Assembly: GCF_003989515.1 (NCBI RefSeq)
Contig: NZ_RBLU01000018.1
Coordinates: 1-45,606 of the forward strand
Direction: 5' to 3'
DNA length: 45,606 bases
Origin: Curtobacterium sp. HSID17257
Lineage (GTDB): Bacteria > Actinomycetota > Actinomycetes > Actinomycetales > Microbacteriaceae
Part shown: positions 7,003-15,570 of the stretch, in pieces
Numbering within the stretch: position 1 is the first letter of the stretch
How the letters are laid out: each line of letters opens with the position of its first letter
Notes under the pieces: generated by a model
What the model was told of the DNA's origin: nothing
Database searches by the model: none
Seen by the model: the letters and a program-made list of their open reading frames with translations, nothing else
Made by a program: the position numbers and the translations under genes

Positions 7003-9770
7003 CGCTCGGCTCCGATCCGGAAGGCGTAGAGCGTCGTCGACGTCGCGCTGGACGGCACGTCGAGACGGAAGGCGGGGAGCTTCGCGGCCCGGTCGAGCGA
7101 GGCACGGAACTGCTCCTGCTGCAGGAGGATGCCGGCGACGTCCTCGGCCCGGACGTTGGCGTAGCCGGAGGCGTTCTGCGACGCGAGGGCGAGCTGGTAG
7201 TCGGCGGAGTCGGACTTCGCCGCGCTCGTGGCCATCGCGCCGAGGATGCCGGAGCCGTTGACCTTGCGGTCACCGAGGTCGAGCATCACGCGGTTGAGGT
7301 CGCCGGTGAGCAGCGTGCTCGCGCCCTCGACGTCGCGCACCGAGGCGCTGGTGCTCGCGTCGATGCGCTGCAGACTCGCGGCGGTCTGCGCGTCCACCGC
7401 CGAGGCGAGGCTGCTGCTCTGTTCACGGAGCGCACCCTTCTGCTCGTCGATGGTGCCCTTCGAGTCGCTCGTGACCTCGCCCGAGGTGGTGCGGAGGCCG
7501 GCGATCGACTTGTCGAACGCCTCGACGACGGCCTCGCGGCTCGTGCCGGCGGTCTCGCTGACCTTGCGCACCTGGTCGTCGATGAGGGCCTGCACCTGCT
7601 TGCCCGAGTCGTCCGACGCCTGCTGGAAGGCCTCGCGCACGGCGTCCTGCAGCTTCTTCTGCTGGTCGCGCACCTGCTGCAGCTGACCGTTGACGTCCGC
7701 GCCGGACTTCGCGGCTCCGTCGAGGAGCCCCTCGAGCTGTTGCACCGATCCCTCGACCGACCCACCGTCCTGTTGCACCGCGGTGCGCACGTCCTGGACG
7801 CCCTGACGCAGCGCAGCCACGGCGGTGGCGAGCTGGTTCACGGCAGCGCCGACACCGGTCGTCGCCCGCGGGTCGGTCTCGGCGATGAGCGCGTCCCACG
7901 CGGTGGCCTGCGCGTCGAGGCGCTGGTCCATCGGGGTGCTGAAGCCGAGTCCGGGCCGGAGGGTCGTCCCCTCCGGCTGGTCCGTCCCCGGGCACGGTGT
8001 CGCGGTGAGGTACCCGCGGAGCGTGTCCACCTCGTCCTGGTCGAGTTCGGGATCGCTGAGCAGACCCGGCTGCGCGAGCTGGCACAGGCGGTCGGCGAGC
8101 GCACGGTTCTGTGCCTGCATCGAGCCGTCGAAGCGGGAGTCCAGGGTGCCGAGCTGTCCGCGCGCAGTCTGGGCACGGCCCCGAACGTTCGCGACGGCCT
8201 CCTGCACCGGGCGTACCGACTGCTCGCTGGTCGTGACCAGAGCGTCCAGCGCCGTCAGTGCCTGCTCGATGGAGCCGTCTTGGTCGCTGCCGAGGGCGTC
8301 GAGTTCCCCGGCGATCTCCTGCAGTTGCGCGTTCAGTGCGTCGGACTGCTCGATCGCGGTGTCCGCGAGGTTCGGGTTCAACCCGTCGGCGAGCTGCTGC
8401 CCCTTGCTGACCAAGCCGATCAGCGAGCTGTTGACCGCAGCCGACGATTCCCAGAGCGCGCAGGTCAACGAACCACGGGCCTCCAGGGCGGCGCACGCCT
8501 CGGCGGACGGCGAAGCCGGTCCGACGGACGACGCGAGCTGCGCGCTGACCTGCTGCTTGCACGCCTCGCTCGCCTCGGCGTAGCCCTCGAGCTGCGCGGA
8601 CACGCGCAGCAGGTTCCCGTAGACGCTCGAACCCGCCGTGCCCGTCTGCGGGACCGCGGCACAGCCCTCGCCGTCGAGCACCGGCGCCGGAGCGGACGCC
8701 GAGGTGTCACCGAGCAGGGCATCGAGGCTGCCCGTGGTCTGCTGCAGCTGCTGCAGCACCGTCGACTGCGTCGCCTGCACGGTCGAGCCGAGGTCCCCGT
8801 TCAGCGAACCGAGCTCGCCCGACAGCGACTGCATCGTGCTCGCGAGCGAAGCACTGCTCTCCTGCAGCCGCTCAGCCGTCCGCACACCAAGGGTCTCGGA
8901 CGTCGACTCGAGGTTCGTGCGGACCTCGGTGATGGTGCCGCCGGCACGGGCGAGCACCTCGTTCACCTGCGCGATGAGGTCGATCGTCCGGCGTTGCAGC
9001 GCGAGCTCGGAGTCCGTCTCGGAGCCGAACGCCCCGTTCATCACGCCGCTGGTCGACAGGTCCGTCGTCAGTCCGGGCTGCGCCGCGACGTCGATCGCGG
9101 GCGTCGAGAAGTCGCGGACGTCGGCGACGAGGTGCAGCGTGCTGCTCGCTCCCGACGTCGGCGGCGCCAGCAGCCGGCCCCACTGGACGACCGCGTCGCC
9201 GGAGGCGTTCGTGCTCACGACGCCGTCGGTGGCGGCGCCGCCGTCGACCGACTCGGTCACGATGCGATCCGGAGCGACCCCGTCGAGCACGGCCGAGGCG
9301 GCGACGCTGAACGGTGCGCCGACCAGCGCCGGGGTCGAACGGGAGGCTCCCGCGACGTCGTAGGTGAGGCCCTGCGACCGGACCGTGAGGTTCTCGACGG
9401 TCACGTCGATCTCGACGCGACCGGAGTACCCGTCGAGGTCGGCGAGGTCGGTCCCCGAGCGCTTGTCGGTCGTGTACTGGGTGGTGATCCGGAGCGGCAG
9501 GTCTCCGGCCGCGTCCTTCACGTCGTGGTCGACGGTCTTCGACGACGAGCGCTTGCCGGCGACCGAGATCGTCGTGTCCGAGATCGCGTTCACCGCACCG
9601 TTCGTGGTGAGCGTCGTGTCCACGGTCTGCAGCACACGTGACGGATCCGTCACCTGGTCCTGGTCGGCGGTGCAGCCGGAGAGCACCAGCGCGAGTGCAC
9701 CCGTGACGGCCACCACTCCAGCGATGCGGCTCCCCTGCCGAGTCCCGGTCCCCCCGGCGCGCGTCAACAT
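6999..9770 (-). CDS. large lipoprotein with extended coiled-coil regions
   Basis: 923 aa. Signal peptide with lipobox LVLSGC places the lipid-anchored Cys at about residue 33. Then come about 230 residues of beta-rich sequence, and from roughly 250 onward long Gln/Ala/Ser/Asp-rich heptad-like stretches (for example GELGSLNGDLGSTVQATQST) separated by Cys-containing segments. The ATG at 9770 is preferred over the TTG at 9788 because AGGGGG lies 9 bases before it. It is first in an operon with the binding-protein-like and EssC-type genes. Firmicute type VII systems have a long coiled-coil envelope protein (EsaA/YueB). This may be a lipid-anchored analogue, but I see no homology to that family. 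Confidence 0.8.
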   Translation of the reverse strand: MLTRAGGTGTRQGSRIAGVVAVTGALALVLSGCTADQDQVTDPSRVLQTVDTTLTTNGAVNAISDTTISVAGKRSSSKTVDHDVKDAAGDLPLRITTQYTTDKRSGTDLADLDGYSGRVEIDVTVENLTVRSQGLTYDVAGASRSTPALVGAPFSVAASAVLDGVAPDRIVTESVDGGAATDGVVSTNASGDAVVQWGRLLAPPTSGASSTLHLVADVRDFSTPAIDVAAQPGLTTDLSTSGVMNGAFGSETDSELALQRRTIDLIAQVNEVLARAGGTITEVRTNLESTSETLGVRTAERLQESSASLASTMQSLSGELGSLNGDLGSTVQATQSTVLQQLQQTTGSLDALLGDTSASAPAPVLDGEGCAAVPQTGTAGSSVYGNLLRVSAQLEGYAEASEACKQQVSAQLASSVGPASPSAEACAALEARGSLTCALWESSAAVNSSLIGLVSKGQQLADGLNPNLADTAIEQSDALNAQLQEIAGELDALGSDQDGSIEQALTALDALVTTSEQSVRPVQEAVANVRGRAQTARGQLGTLDSRFDGSMQAQNRALADRLCQLAQPGLLSDPELDQDEVDTLRGYLTATPCPGTDQPEGTTLRPGLGFSTPMDQRLDAQATAWDALIAETDPRATTGVGAAVNQLATAVAALRQGVQDVRTAVQQDGGSVEGSVQQLEGLLDGAAKSGADVNGQLQQVRDQQKKLQDAVREAFQQASDDSGKQVQALIDDQVRKVSETAGTSREAVVEAFDKSIAGLRTTSGEVTSDSKGTIDEQKGALREQSSSLASAVDAQTAASLQRIDASTSASVRDVEGASTLLTGDLNRVMLDLGDRKVNGSGILGAMATSAAKSDSADYQLALASQNASGYANVRAEDVAGILLQQEQFRASLDRAAKLPAFRLDVPSSATSTTLYAFRIGAER

Positions 9771-9892
9771 CACGATCGTCCCCCTCAAGAATCGACTGCG
9801 TGGTCGATCCTAGCCGCTGAAATACCGTGAGGTTCCGTTCTCCACAGGTCGCCGTCACCCCCGTTCGAGCCACAGGGCGGCGACATACGAAC

Positions 9893-9920
9893 TTGCAGGC
9901 CCCCGTGGAATTGATACTCT
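9893..9920 (+). promoter_or_regulatory. candidate promoter of the 10048 gene
   Basis: TTGCAG at 9893-9898 and TACTCT at 9915-9920, spaced 16 bp. It lies in the divergent region 9771-10047. On the opposite strand a TAGGAT lies about 36 bases before the lipoprotein ATG, but without a good -35. Confidence 0.4.
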
Positions 9921-9978
9921 GCACACCGCACCCTGGGGGGATCGCCGAACACGACCTGGTGGTCGGGGATGCATGATC

Positions 9979-10014
9979 GAGTGGTCGACCTCCGCACATG
10001 GCGGTCGACCACTC
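9979..10014. promoter_or_regulatory. 12-bp perfect inverted repeat in the leader of the 10048 gene
   Basis: GAGTGGTCGACC at 9979-9990 and GGTCGACCACTC at 10003-10014, separated by 12 bases. It is downstream of the predicted promoter and about 33 bases before the start codon, so it could be an operator or an mRNA hairpin. Confidence 0.5.
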
Positions 10015-10047
10015 GGTCCAGGGGCCGCAGCACGAGGGGGACGACAC

Positions 10048-11013
10048 ATGTGGATCACGATCACGTCCGTGGGCATCGCGATGGTGGCGGCGTTCGTCAT
10101 CACGAGATCCGTGACGGCGGCGACCAAGCACAGCGACCGTCGCCGGCGCGAGCGTGGGGAGACGCTGCCGAGCGAGGGCGGCGCGCTCGTCACCGTGCGC
10201 CTGCGGACCTTCCAGTGGGTGCTCATCCGGCTGGTGGCGATCGTCTTCGTCGTCGTCGGAGCCCTGCTGTCGCTCGGCGCCGCCACGACGATCTCGACCG
10301 GTGTCGAACCCAGCCTCGTCGTCGTGGCGATCGTCCTCCTGTTGGCCGGCATCGGGGGCATCGTGCTGTCCCGTTCGATGCGCCGGACACGGGTGCTCGC
10401 CATGGAGGACCACCTGCTGGTCCGTCAGGGCCTCCACCAGGAGCGCCGCGTCGACCTCGGCGAGATCGCTGCGGTGCTGCCGATCGCCAACCAGTACGGC
10501 GGCTTGCAGGCACGTGACGTGACCGGCAAGCGACTCTTCTCCGTGATGGGCCTGGCCCGCGGCTACGCGGAGCTCGAGGCGTACCTGCAGGAGCGCGTCG
10601 TCCGTCCCCGCGCGACGGCCCCGGCAGCGCTCGGACCGAACGGCGTCTCGATCCCGCCCTGGCGCGGTGTCGCGTGCAGCGCCGACTGGACCACCGTCCC
10701 GCTCGGTCCCGGCGGTCGCCCGCGTCCGGTCATCCGACTGTTCGTCGGCGGCGACGTCGTCGCGCTGCAACCCGGAGAGGTCCGCGCTCTCATCGACGGC
10801 AGGACAGGGGTCGTCGAGTCCGACTCGCAGCCCCTCGCGTTCCTCGCCAGCCCTGCGCTCGTCGCCCCGACGTCGCTCGGGGGTCGGCAGCTGGCCGGTC
10901 TGCCGCCGGAGAGTCTTGCGCTCCTGTACGACGCGCAGGACGCACCGGCAGTCGTCCTCCGTGACAGCGATGCCGTCACGTTCCGCGCGTGGGTGAGCGG
11001 GCTCCCGCGCTGA
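10048..11013 (+). CDS. membrane protein with PH-like region, unknown function
   Basis: 321 aa. TM helix at the N terminus (MWITITSVGIAMVAAFVI), a short basic loop, then two helices (WVLIRLVAIVFVVVGALLSL and SLVVVAIVLLLAGIGGIVL). The following stretch (RVLAMEDHLLVRQGLHQERRVDLGEIAAV and onward) resembles the strand pattern of bacterial PH-like domains. The remaining half is soluble and likely cytoplasmic. ATG at 10048 has GAGGGGGACGACAC before it; the same GAGGGGGACGA also precedes the divergent lipoprotein gene. Divergent placement from the secretion operon is the only hint of function. Confidence 0.7.
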   Translation: MWITITSVGIAMVAAFVITRSVTAATKHSDRRRRERGETLPSEGGALVTVRLRTFQWVLIRLVAIVFVVVGALLSLGAATTISTGVEPSLVVVAIVLLLAGIGGIVLSRSMRRTRVLAMEDHLLVRQGLHQERRVDLGEIAAVLPIANQYGGLQARDVTGKRLFSVMGLARGYAELEAYLQERVVRPRATAPAALGPNGVSIPPWRGVACSADWTTVPLGPGGRPRPVIRLFVGGDVVALQPGEVRALIDGRTGVVESDSQPLAFLASPALVAPTSLGGRQLAGLPPESLALLYDAQDAPAVVLRDSDAVTFRAWVSGLPR

Positions 11014-11035
11014 CCGTCGGCGGCTGATCCCGCAC

Positions 11036-11095
11036 GACCCGGCCTGGAGGCCCGCACGACCCGGCCTGGAGGCGCGGTGCCGGTCCGACGGACGG
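11036..11095. repeat. tandem direct repeat containing the CTGGAGGC motif
   Basis: CCGCACGACCCGGCCTGGAGG occurs twice in tandem immediately after the 10048 gene. The CCTGGAGGC core recurs in at least five other intergenic places in the window. Confidence 0.7.
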
Positions 11096-11155
11096 CCCGC
11101 TCCGTCGGGCGGTCGCCTCGTGCTGTCGCGTGCTGCTCCGGTGGCGGTCGCGGGC

Positions 11156-12157
11156 TCACTCGGTCGGGGTGCGTGGCGGGAACGATCCAGCGCGGTGGGC
11201 TGACGCGACACCGGTGGCCAGACGGCGAGCGCGCCGTCGAGCGGCGAGCACCTGGCGCCTGGCTCTCGCCCACCGCCGCGTGTGCCTGGTGCGGATCCTC
11301 CGGATGATGCCCTCGACCGTCTGCACCGCGAGGAGCGGTGCGCCCACAGCCAGCAGCGGCAGCGCGGTGAATGCGTAGTTGCGACCGTCGTCGACGTTCC
11401 GCGCGAACATCCCGTGCAGCTCCTCGGACCGGACGCCGGCGGTCGTCGGATCGTCCGGGTCGACCATGATCTGCAGGCGCTGTCCGACCCGGTAGAAATT
11501 TGGATCGCTCGACACCGTGTACTCGTCGAGCGTCGTCTCGTACTCCACACCCTCGTACCGTTGCCGCGTCACCGGCGTGTACTCGCTGTGTCCTCGCCCT
11601 TTGTACCCGGTGACGTGCACACGCTCGACGTGCACGACCTCACCGGTGACGACCACACCGGTCCGCCGGAGTGCGTCGTCGTAGCGCAGTGCCTCGTCGC
11701 CCTCGCCGTGCAGGATCGCCCCCAGCGCGGCGGCGCAGAACGCGCCCGCGCACAGCATGAACGGGCCGAGCTCACGCAGCCACTCCCCACCCGCCGTGCG
11801 CAGCCCGCGGCCCGCCGTCTCCTTGCGCCGCCTCGCCCCGACGTCCGGGAACAGCACCCGAGCGAGGAGCGCCCCGACGAGCACCGCGGGCAGCCACCCG
11901 TACTGCAGCGGCCCCCAGTCCGACGCGTGGTCGACGAGGACGACGAGCACGACGAAGCTCCCGAGGAACAGCACCGTCGGTACGAGGCAACCCGCTGCGC
12001 CGACGCGCACGAGCGCCGCACCGTAGCCGAGTCCGAGGACGGTGACGACGGCGAACGCCCAGCCCTGGACGCCGAAGTGCCCGAGTTCGATCAGCCCGCT
12101 GCTGGCCAGCGCCACCGCCGCGAGGAGCGCGTGGAAGACCCGACGTGCAGGAGTCAC
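11156..12157 (-). CDS. multi-pass membrane protein with DUF3592-like domain
   Basis: 333 aa. Four or more hydrophobic helices in the first half, a fifth (LGPFMLCAGAFCAAALGAIL), then an exposed domain in which TGVVVTGEVVHVERV, YTVSSDPNFYRVGQRL and IMVDPDDPTTAGVRSE match the pattern of DUF3592 domains, then another TM helix and an Arg-rich tail. GTG start at 12157 with GAGGAG close by; it begins 23 bases after the upstream gene stops, so the two are probably cotranscribed. It may belong to the immunity/surface gene train that ends just upstream, but there is no direct evidence. Confidence 0.75.
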   Translation of the reverse strand: MTPARRVFHALLAAVALASSGLIELGHFGVQGWAFAVVTVLGLGYGAALVRVGAAGCLVPTVLFLGSFVVLVVLVDHASDWGPLQYGWLPAVLVGALLARVLFPDVGARRRKETAGRGLRTAGGEWLRELGPFMLCAGAFCAAALGAILHGEGDEALRYDDALRRTGVVVTGEVVHVERVHVTGYKGRGHSEYTPVTRQRYEGVEYETTLDEYTVSSDPNFYRVGQRLQIMVDPDDPTTAGVRSEELHGMFARNVDDGRNYAFTALPLLAVGAPLLAVQTVEGIIRRIRTRHTRRWARARRQVLAARRRARRLATGVASAHRAGSFPPRTPTE

Positions 12158-12180
12158 CGCTCCTCAGCCCCCGCCCGGGG

Positions 12181-12843
12181 TCAGCAGTCGGCGCTGGTGA
12201 CCGAGAAGTCGATCGTGCGGTCCGTGCCGTCGAAGACGTACGAGTACCGCATCACGATCGCCTTCGACAGCAGGTCACGCGACTCCTTCTTCTGGCAGAC
12301 GTTCGACACGACCGACGACTTGAGGTCCGCCGCGGTCAGGCTCGCCGGATCGACCGAGGAGTCGATCGTGTAGGCGTACTCGAGCTGCGCACCGTCGGCC
12401 GTCACGCCGTCCCAGCGGGTCACCTCGTCGAGCTCGAGCGGGAAGGTGTAGTTCTCGTTGACCTGCTTCGCCGCCTCGGTCGCGAGGGCCGACGGCGAGG
12501 GCTCGGCGGTGGCGTTGAAGAACGCGCGGACGCCCAGCGACGCACCCACCGCGGCGATGACGGCGACGACCGGGATGAGGATCCGGAGTGCGACGTTCTT
12601 CCCCTTCTTCTCCGGGGTCGGCGGCTGCCAGGGGGGAACGCTCCCGCTCGCGCCGGCGTAAGGCTGCTGCTGGTACCCGGGCGCCTGCTGGCCCGGCTGC
12701 TGGAAGCCGGGCATCTGCTGCCCGTTCGGCTGGCCGAAGCCGGGCGCCTGCTGGTTCGGCTGCTGGAAGCCGGGCGCCTGCTGGTCCGGCTGCCCGTTGT
12801 TCGGCTGCCAGTCGCCGGGCTGCCCGTTGTTCGGCGTCGTCAT
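12181..12843 (-). CDS. Pro/Gln/Gly-repeat membrane protein with C-terminal exported domain
   Basis: 220 aa. The first ~85 residues are a degenerate repeat (QQAPGFQQPN, QQAPGFGQPN, QQMPGFQQPG, QQAPGYQQQ) ending in a charged KKGKN. A TM helix (ILIPVVAVIAAVGASLGVRA) follows, then about 110 extracytoplasmic residues: VNENYTFPLELDEVTRWDGV, LEYAYTIDSS, VVSNVCQKKESRDLL, MRYSYVFDGTDRTIDF, ending SADC. That C-terminal pattern resembles a widespread uncharacterised small periplasmic domain with two cysteines that I know from other bacteria but cannot name. AAGGA lies 6 bases before the ATG. Shape (TM plus Cys-containing exported domain) is like the neighbouring small proteins, but the sequence motifs differ. 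Confidence 0.75.
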   Translation of the reverse strand: MTTPNNGQPGDWQPNNGQPDQQAPGFQQPNQQAPGFGQPNGQQMPGFQQPGQQAPGYQQQPYAGASGSVPPWQPPTPEKKGKNVALRILIPVVAVIAAVGASLGVRAFFNATAEPSPSALATEAAKQVNENYTFPLELDEVTRWDGVTADGAQLEYAYTIDSSVDPASLTAADLKSSVVSNVCQKKESRDLLSKAIVMRYSYVFDGTDRTIDFSVTSADC

Positions 12844-13189
12844 GATGGTCCTTCGCGGTCAGCACTCGCGCGCCGGACGTCCCCGAAGTTCCGTGCTCCA
12901 GCCGACACGCGGCCGGTCTCACACGCCCCCTCGAGCGCCGGCGCCCCCTGTGCGCGGTACTCGATGTCAGGCGCCAGCAGGGCCGGCGCCTGCATCCAAC
13001 GTATCAGGCTGGGGTGGCTCCGACCCTGCTCCCGTCCCGGCACGGTCAACCGCGTCAGCACCACGGCGATCCCCAGCGTCGAGGCTCCGACGCCTCGCGA
13101 CGAGCACAGAGGAGTCGCTGTTCGACTCCGCCGAAAGACCACGAGCAGCAGCGCGGCGAAGACTCGTCCGCGTAGCACCTGTCTGTCTG
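12844..13189. other. intergenic region with no convincing gene
   Basis: About 346 bases between the last small paralogue and the Pro/Gln-rich gene. A minus-strand open frame through it contains a hydrophobic stretch (RVFAALLLVVF) and an SSRGVGAS echo of the neighbouring family motif, but no YDxxH, no CG motif and no good start. It could be a decayed paralogue or chance. Confidence 0.35.
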
Positions 13190-13651
13190 TCAACCTCGAC
13201 CCTCTTCGGGCAGTGGTGCCGAATCCGATACGATCACCGGGGTCCGGAAGAAGTGCAGCACCGAACGCCACCGGTAGGAAGCAGCGCCCACCGCGAACCG
13301 GTGACCAGTGCCTCGCTTGAAGCTTGCAGCCAGACGCTCCTTGTTGGCCTCGTCGACGCCCCGGCGCAGCACGAGTGGTCCACAGTCATCAGTGGCGATC
13401 TCGACCTGATCGTACGTGGCCCCGATTCCACGTCCTGACGTCGATCCACCCGTAGCGGGAGACGCCGATTCGACGACGCAGGTCACCCAGATGGGGTGCT
13501 CCCGGTCGTAGTGCCTGAACGCCTCCCCTGCTGCCAGGAGTCCAGCGACTCCGAGGACGATCACCCCGAGCATCCCGAAGACGAATCGGTTCCCTCGCTT
13601 CGCCCCCGACGCGCGCCTCACCTGCGCCTTACTGACCCGTTCTCTTCTCAT
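13190..13651 (-). CDS. small membrane-anchored paralogue A (putative immunity protein)
   Basis: 153 aa. Basic N terminus, one TM helix (FVFGMLGVIVLGVAGLLAAG), then an extracytoplasmic domain with YDREH, CVVESA, SGRGIGATYDQV, DDCG, RRGVDEAN and GAASYRWR. These align in order with the four paralogues at 13648-16285, including both cysteines. ATG at 13651 overlaps the stop of paralogue B by ATGA, so the pair is probably translationally coupled; an in-frame ATG at 13663 is the alternative. It has a longer C-terminal tail than its relatives. The family is not one I recognise; an immunity role is inferred from position behind an Rhs gene. Confidence 0.7.
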   Translation of the reverse strand: MRRERVSKAQVRRASGAKRGNRFVFGMLGVIVLGVAGLLAAGEAFRHYDREHPIWVTCVVESASPATGGSTSGRGIGATYDQVEIATDDCGPLVLRRGVDEANKERLAASFKRGTGHRFAVGAASYRWRSVLHFFRTPVIVSDSAPLPEEGRG

Positions 13652-14094
13652 CCTCGCTCCCATCCCCGAACCTCTGGCACCGCCCCGAGCACGGACAATG
13701 GTGCACGCAGACTCAGCGAGGCCTCACCCAAGGTGATCCGGTACCTCTTGCCCCTCTCGAAGGTCGATGCGACAGCGGCACTGTTCTCACTCGTGACGCC
13801 GTCCCGGATCACGAGATGCCCACAGTTGGACGTGTGGAGGTCCACCTGCTCGGTGTACGAACCCACACCACGGCCGGAGTGCGTAGAAACTGTGGAGGCT
13901 TTCGCGTTCGAGATCACGCAGTCAAAGGTGATCCGGTGATCCTCGTCGTATTCCTCGATCGATTGCCGCCCGACGAAGAAGAAGGTCGCCACCGCGAGTA
14001 GGACCAGGACTGCCGCCGCCAAGACGAGTCGCCCCCTGACGACCGACAGCCGGCTCGGTGAGAAGTGGCCACGGTTCAGCCTGCTGTGCGACAC
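13648..14094 (-). CDS. small membrane-anchored paralogue B (putative immunity protein)
   Basis: 148 aa. TM helix LVLAAAVLVLLAVATFFFVG, then YDEDH, CVISNAK, SGRGVGSYTEQV, TSNCG, RDGVTSEN, RYRITLGEASLSLR: the same ordered motifs as its neighbours. The usual ASYR is ASLS here. GTG start at 14094 with GAGGGG close upstream. Its last codons carry the ATG of paralogue A. The two cysteines shared by all copies could form a disulfide outside the membrane. Confidence 0.7.
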   Translation of the reverse strand: MSHSRLNRGHFSPSRLSVVRGRLVLAAAVLVLLAVATFFFVGRQSIEEYDEDHRITFDCVISNAKASTVSTHSGRGVGSYTEQVDLHTSNCGHLVIRDGVTSENSAAVASTFERGKRYRITLGEASLSLRAPLSVLGAVPEVRGWERG

Positions 14095-14359
14095 ACACCC
14101 CTCGCTCTTAATTCGCCATTCCGGCTACCGGACCACTGTCGGTCTCACGAATCGTATGTTCCGCACGACGATCCCTCACGCCGTTCTCCCTCTTCAACCC
14201 CGCGATCCACAGGCTCTGCATCGCTGCTCCACCCAGCCTTCATCCCTTCGTCCGCAGCAATTGATCACGGTCCATGAATCTCACTCGACGCTGCCGATCG
14301 GCCCGCCGAGTACCCGCGAACTGCCGAAGGTCCGGTCGAGGAACAGCAGCTGAAGGCGC

Positions 14360-14785
14360 TCAGCTGCCCCCGACAGGCTCGTAGCCGTACACCACGCGAG
14401 CGATGCTGACGGCTTCGAGGAAGCTCCGCAACCTCCAGGACCCTCCGCCGATATCAAATTCGTAACGGCCTCCGCGATCAAGCTCGTTTGCTATCTCAGC
14501 GCGGTTGACAGTAGTCACGCCGGCGCCGAGAACAAACTCTCCGCAGTTCGTCTTGATGAAGACCTGGTTCATGGAACTGCCGATTCCCTTCGACGAACGC
14601 GTAGAGCCAACAGCTGACTCTGCACTCGTGACCGTGCAATCAATGGAGATGAGGTGCGACTTGTCATAAGCAACAAGAGCCAACGGCCCTCCGATCAGGA
14701 GGGCGAGAGGCCCAAACACGATAAGCGCAAGCACGGCGAACACCTTGACCCGCCTCTGGACCACTCCCCGGCGAGCATCGTTCAT
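14360..14785 (-). CDS. small membrane-anchored paralogue C (putative immunity protein)
   Basis: 141 aa. TM helix (FAVLALIVFGPLALLIGGPL), then YDKSH, CTVTSAES, SSKGIGSSMNQV, TNCG, GAGVTTVN, RYEFDIGGGSWRLR. One residue is missing before the CG relative to the other copies. ATG at 14785 has GAGG 7 bases upstream. The G+C content is visibly low (the 60-base line at 14641 has 32 G+C). No mobile-element gene is seen nearby. Confidence 0.7.
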   Translation of the reverse strand: MNDARRGVVQRRVKVFAVLALIVFGPLALLIGGPLALVAYDKSHLISIDCTVTSAESAVGSTRSSKGIGSSMNQVFIKTNCGEFVLGAGVTTVNRAEIANELDRGGRYEFDIGGGSWRLRSFLEAVSIARVVYGYEPVGGS

Positions 14786-14989
14786 CCTTGCACCTCACTC
14801 ATGCACTCAGGACCCGGCGCCTGCCGCTACGCACTCCGAGCGCCCGGCGTTCTCTGCTCGACCCTCATGTCAGCAGCTCATTTGCCGCCCGAAGAAGAGC
14901 ACCACCGCAAGTAATCTCGTACACTGCCATCTCTCAGCTGACTCCCGGCGCTTGAAACAAGCCTGCACGCGGGCACTCAGAAGCTCTCG

Positions 14990-15397
14990 CTAATCTAAGC
15001 GCTGAACCTCGACCGCCTGGTGCAAGGTTCGAAGCGAATCGCGGAAACGGTACGAAGCGGCACCGAACTGCAACTCGTAACGGCGACCATCCTGAAACTC
15101 CGCTGCAATTTGTGAAGCATTGTTTGCCGACACCCCTCTGCGTATGAACAGGACGCCGCAGTCTGAAGAATCAAGGCGCACCTGATTGAACGATGCACCA
15201 ATACCGCGCACAGATCTCGATGATCCGTCACCCGCAGTCGCCGCGATGATGCGGCATTCCACCACGAGCGGGTGAGCGGCGTCATATGCCTTCAGCGTCA
15301 CCGGCGCGACAAAAATCGCGGTGAATATCAACACCATCCCGATCAGCCATGAGGAGAAAATGATTCTTCTCGACCGCATCGAGCGCTCTTTCCGCAT
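14990..15397 (-). CDS. small membrane-anchored paralogue D (putative immunity protein)
   Basis: 135 aa. TM helix (IIFSSWLIGMVLIFTAIFVA), then YDAAH, CRIIAA, VRGIGASFNQV, SSDCG, RRGVSANN, RRYELQFGAASYRFR. ATG at 15397 has GGAG 9 bases upstream (AAGGAGTCAGAGTCG). This is the closest copy to the apparent family consensus. G+C is low (the line at 15061 has 31 of 60). It is separated from the next copy upstream by about 450 bases that hold a broken relative. Confidence 0.7.
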   Translation of the reverse strand: MRKERSMRSRRIIFSSWLIGMVLIFTAIFVAPVTLKAYDAAHPLVVECRIIAATAGDGSSRSVRGIGASFNQVRLDSSDCGVLFIRRGVSANNASQIAAEFQDGRRYELQFGAASYRFRDSLRTLHQAVEVQRLD

Positions 15398-15447
15398 CGA
15401 CTCTGACTCCTTGCATCGATGACGCTTGCGCGCCTGGCCGAACCGCG

Positions 15448-15570
15448 TCAGTGTTTAGGCTTCGTAGAACCGATCGAGCCGTCGATCATGCCGTTGATAC
15501 CGTCTTGAAGGAGTTCGCCTCCACGGTCGCCGTCAGGGTCCAACATCTCTACAGCAGCACACCGAGGAGT
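15448..15570 (-). pseudogene. decayed fragment of the small paralogue family
   Basis: On the minus strand this segment reads DRGGELLQDGINGMIDGS, which matches the EQCGKILLQDGINSSNADAV region of paralogue F; the nucleotides TTGATACCGTCTTGAAGGAG (here) and TTGATGCCGTCTTGGAGCAG (F) also align. The CG cysteine codon is lost and no TM, YDxxH or ASYR part is found. The rest of 15398-15850 shows nothing I can assign. Confidence 0.55.
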
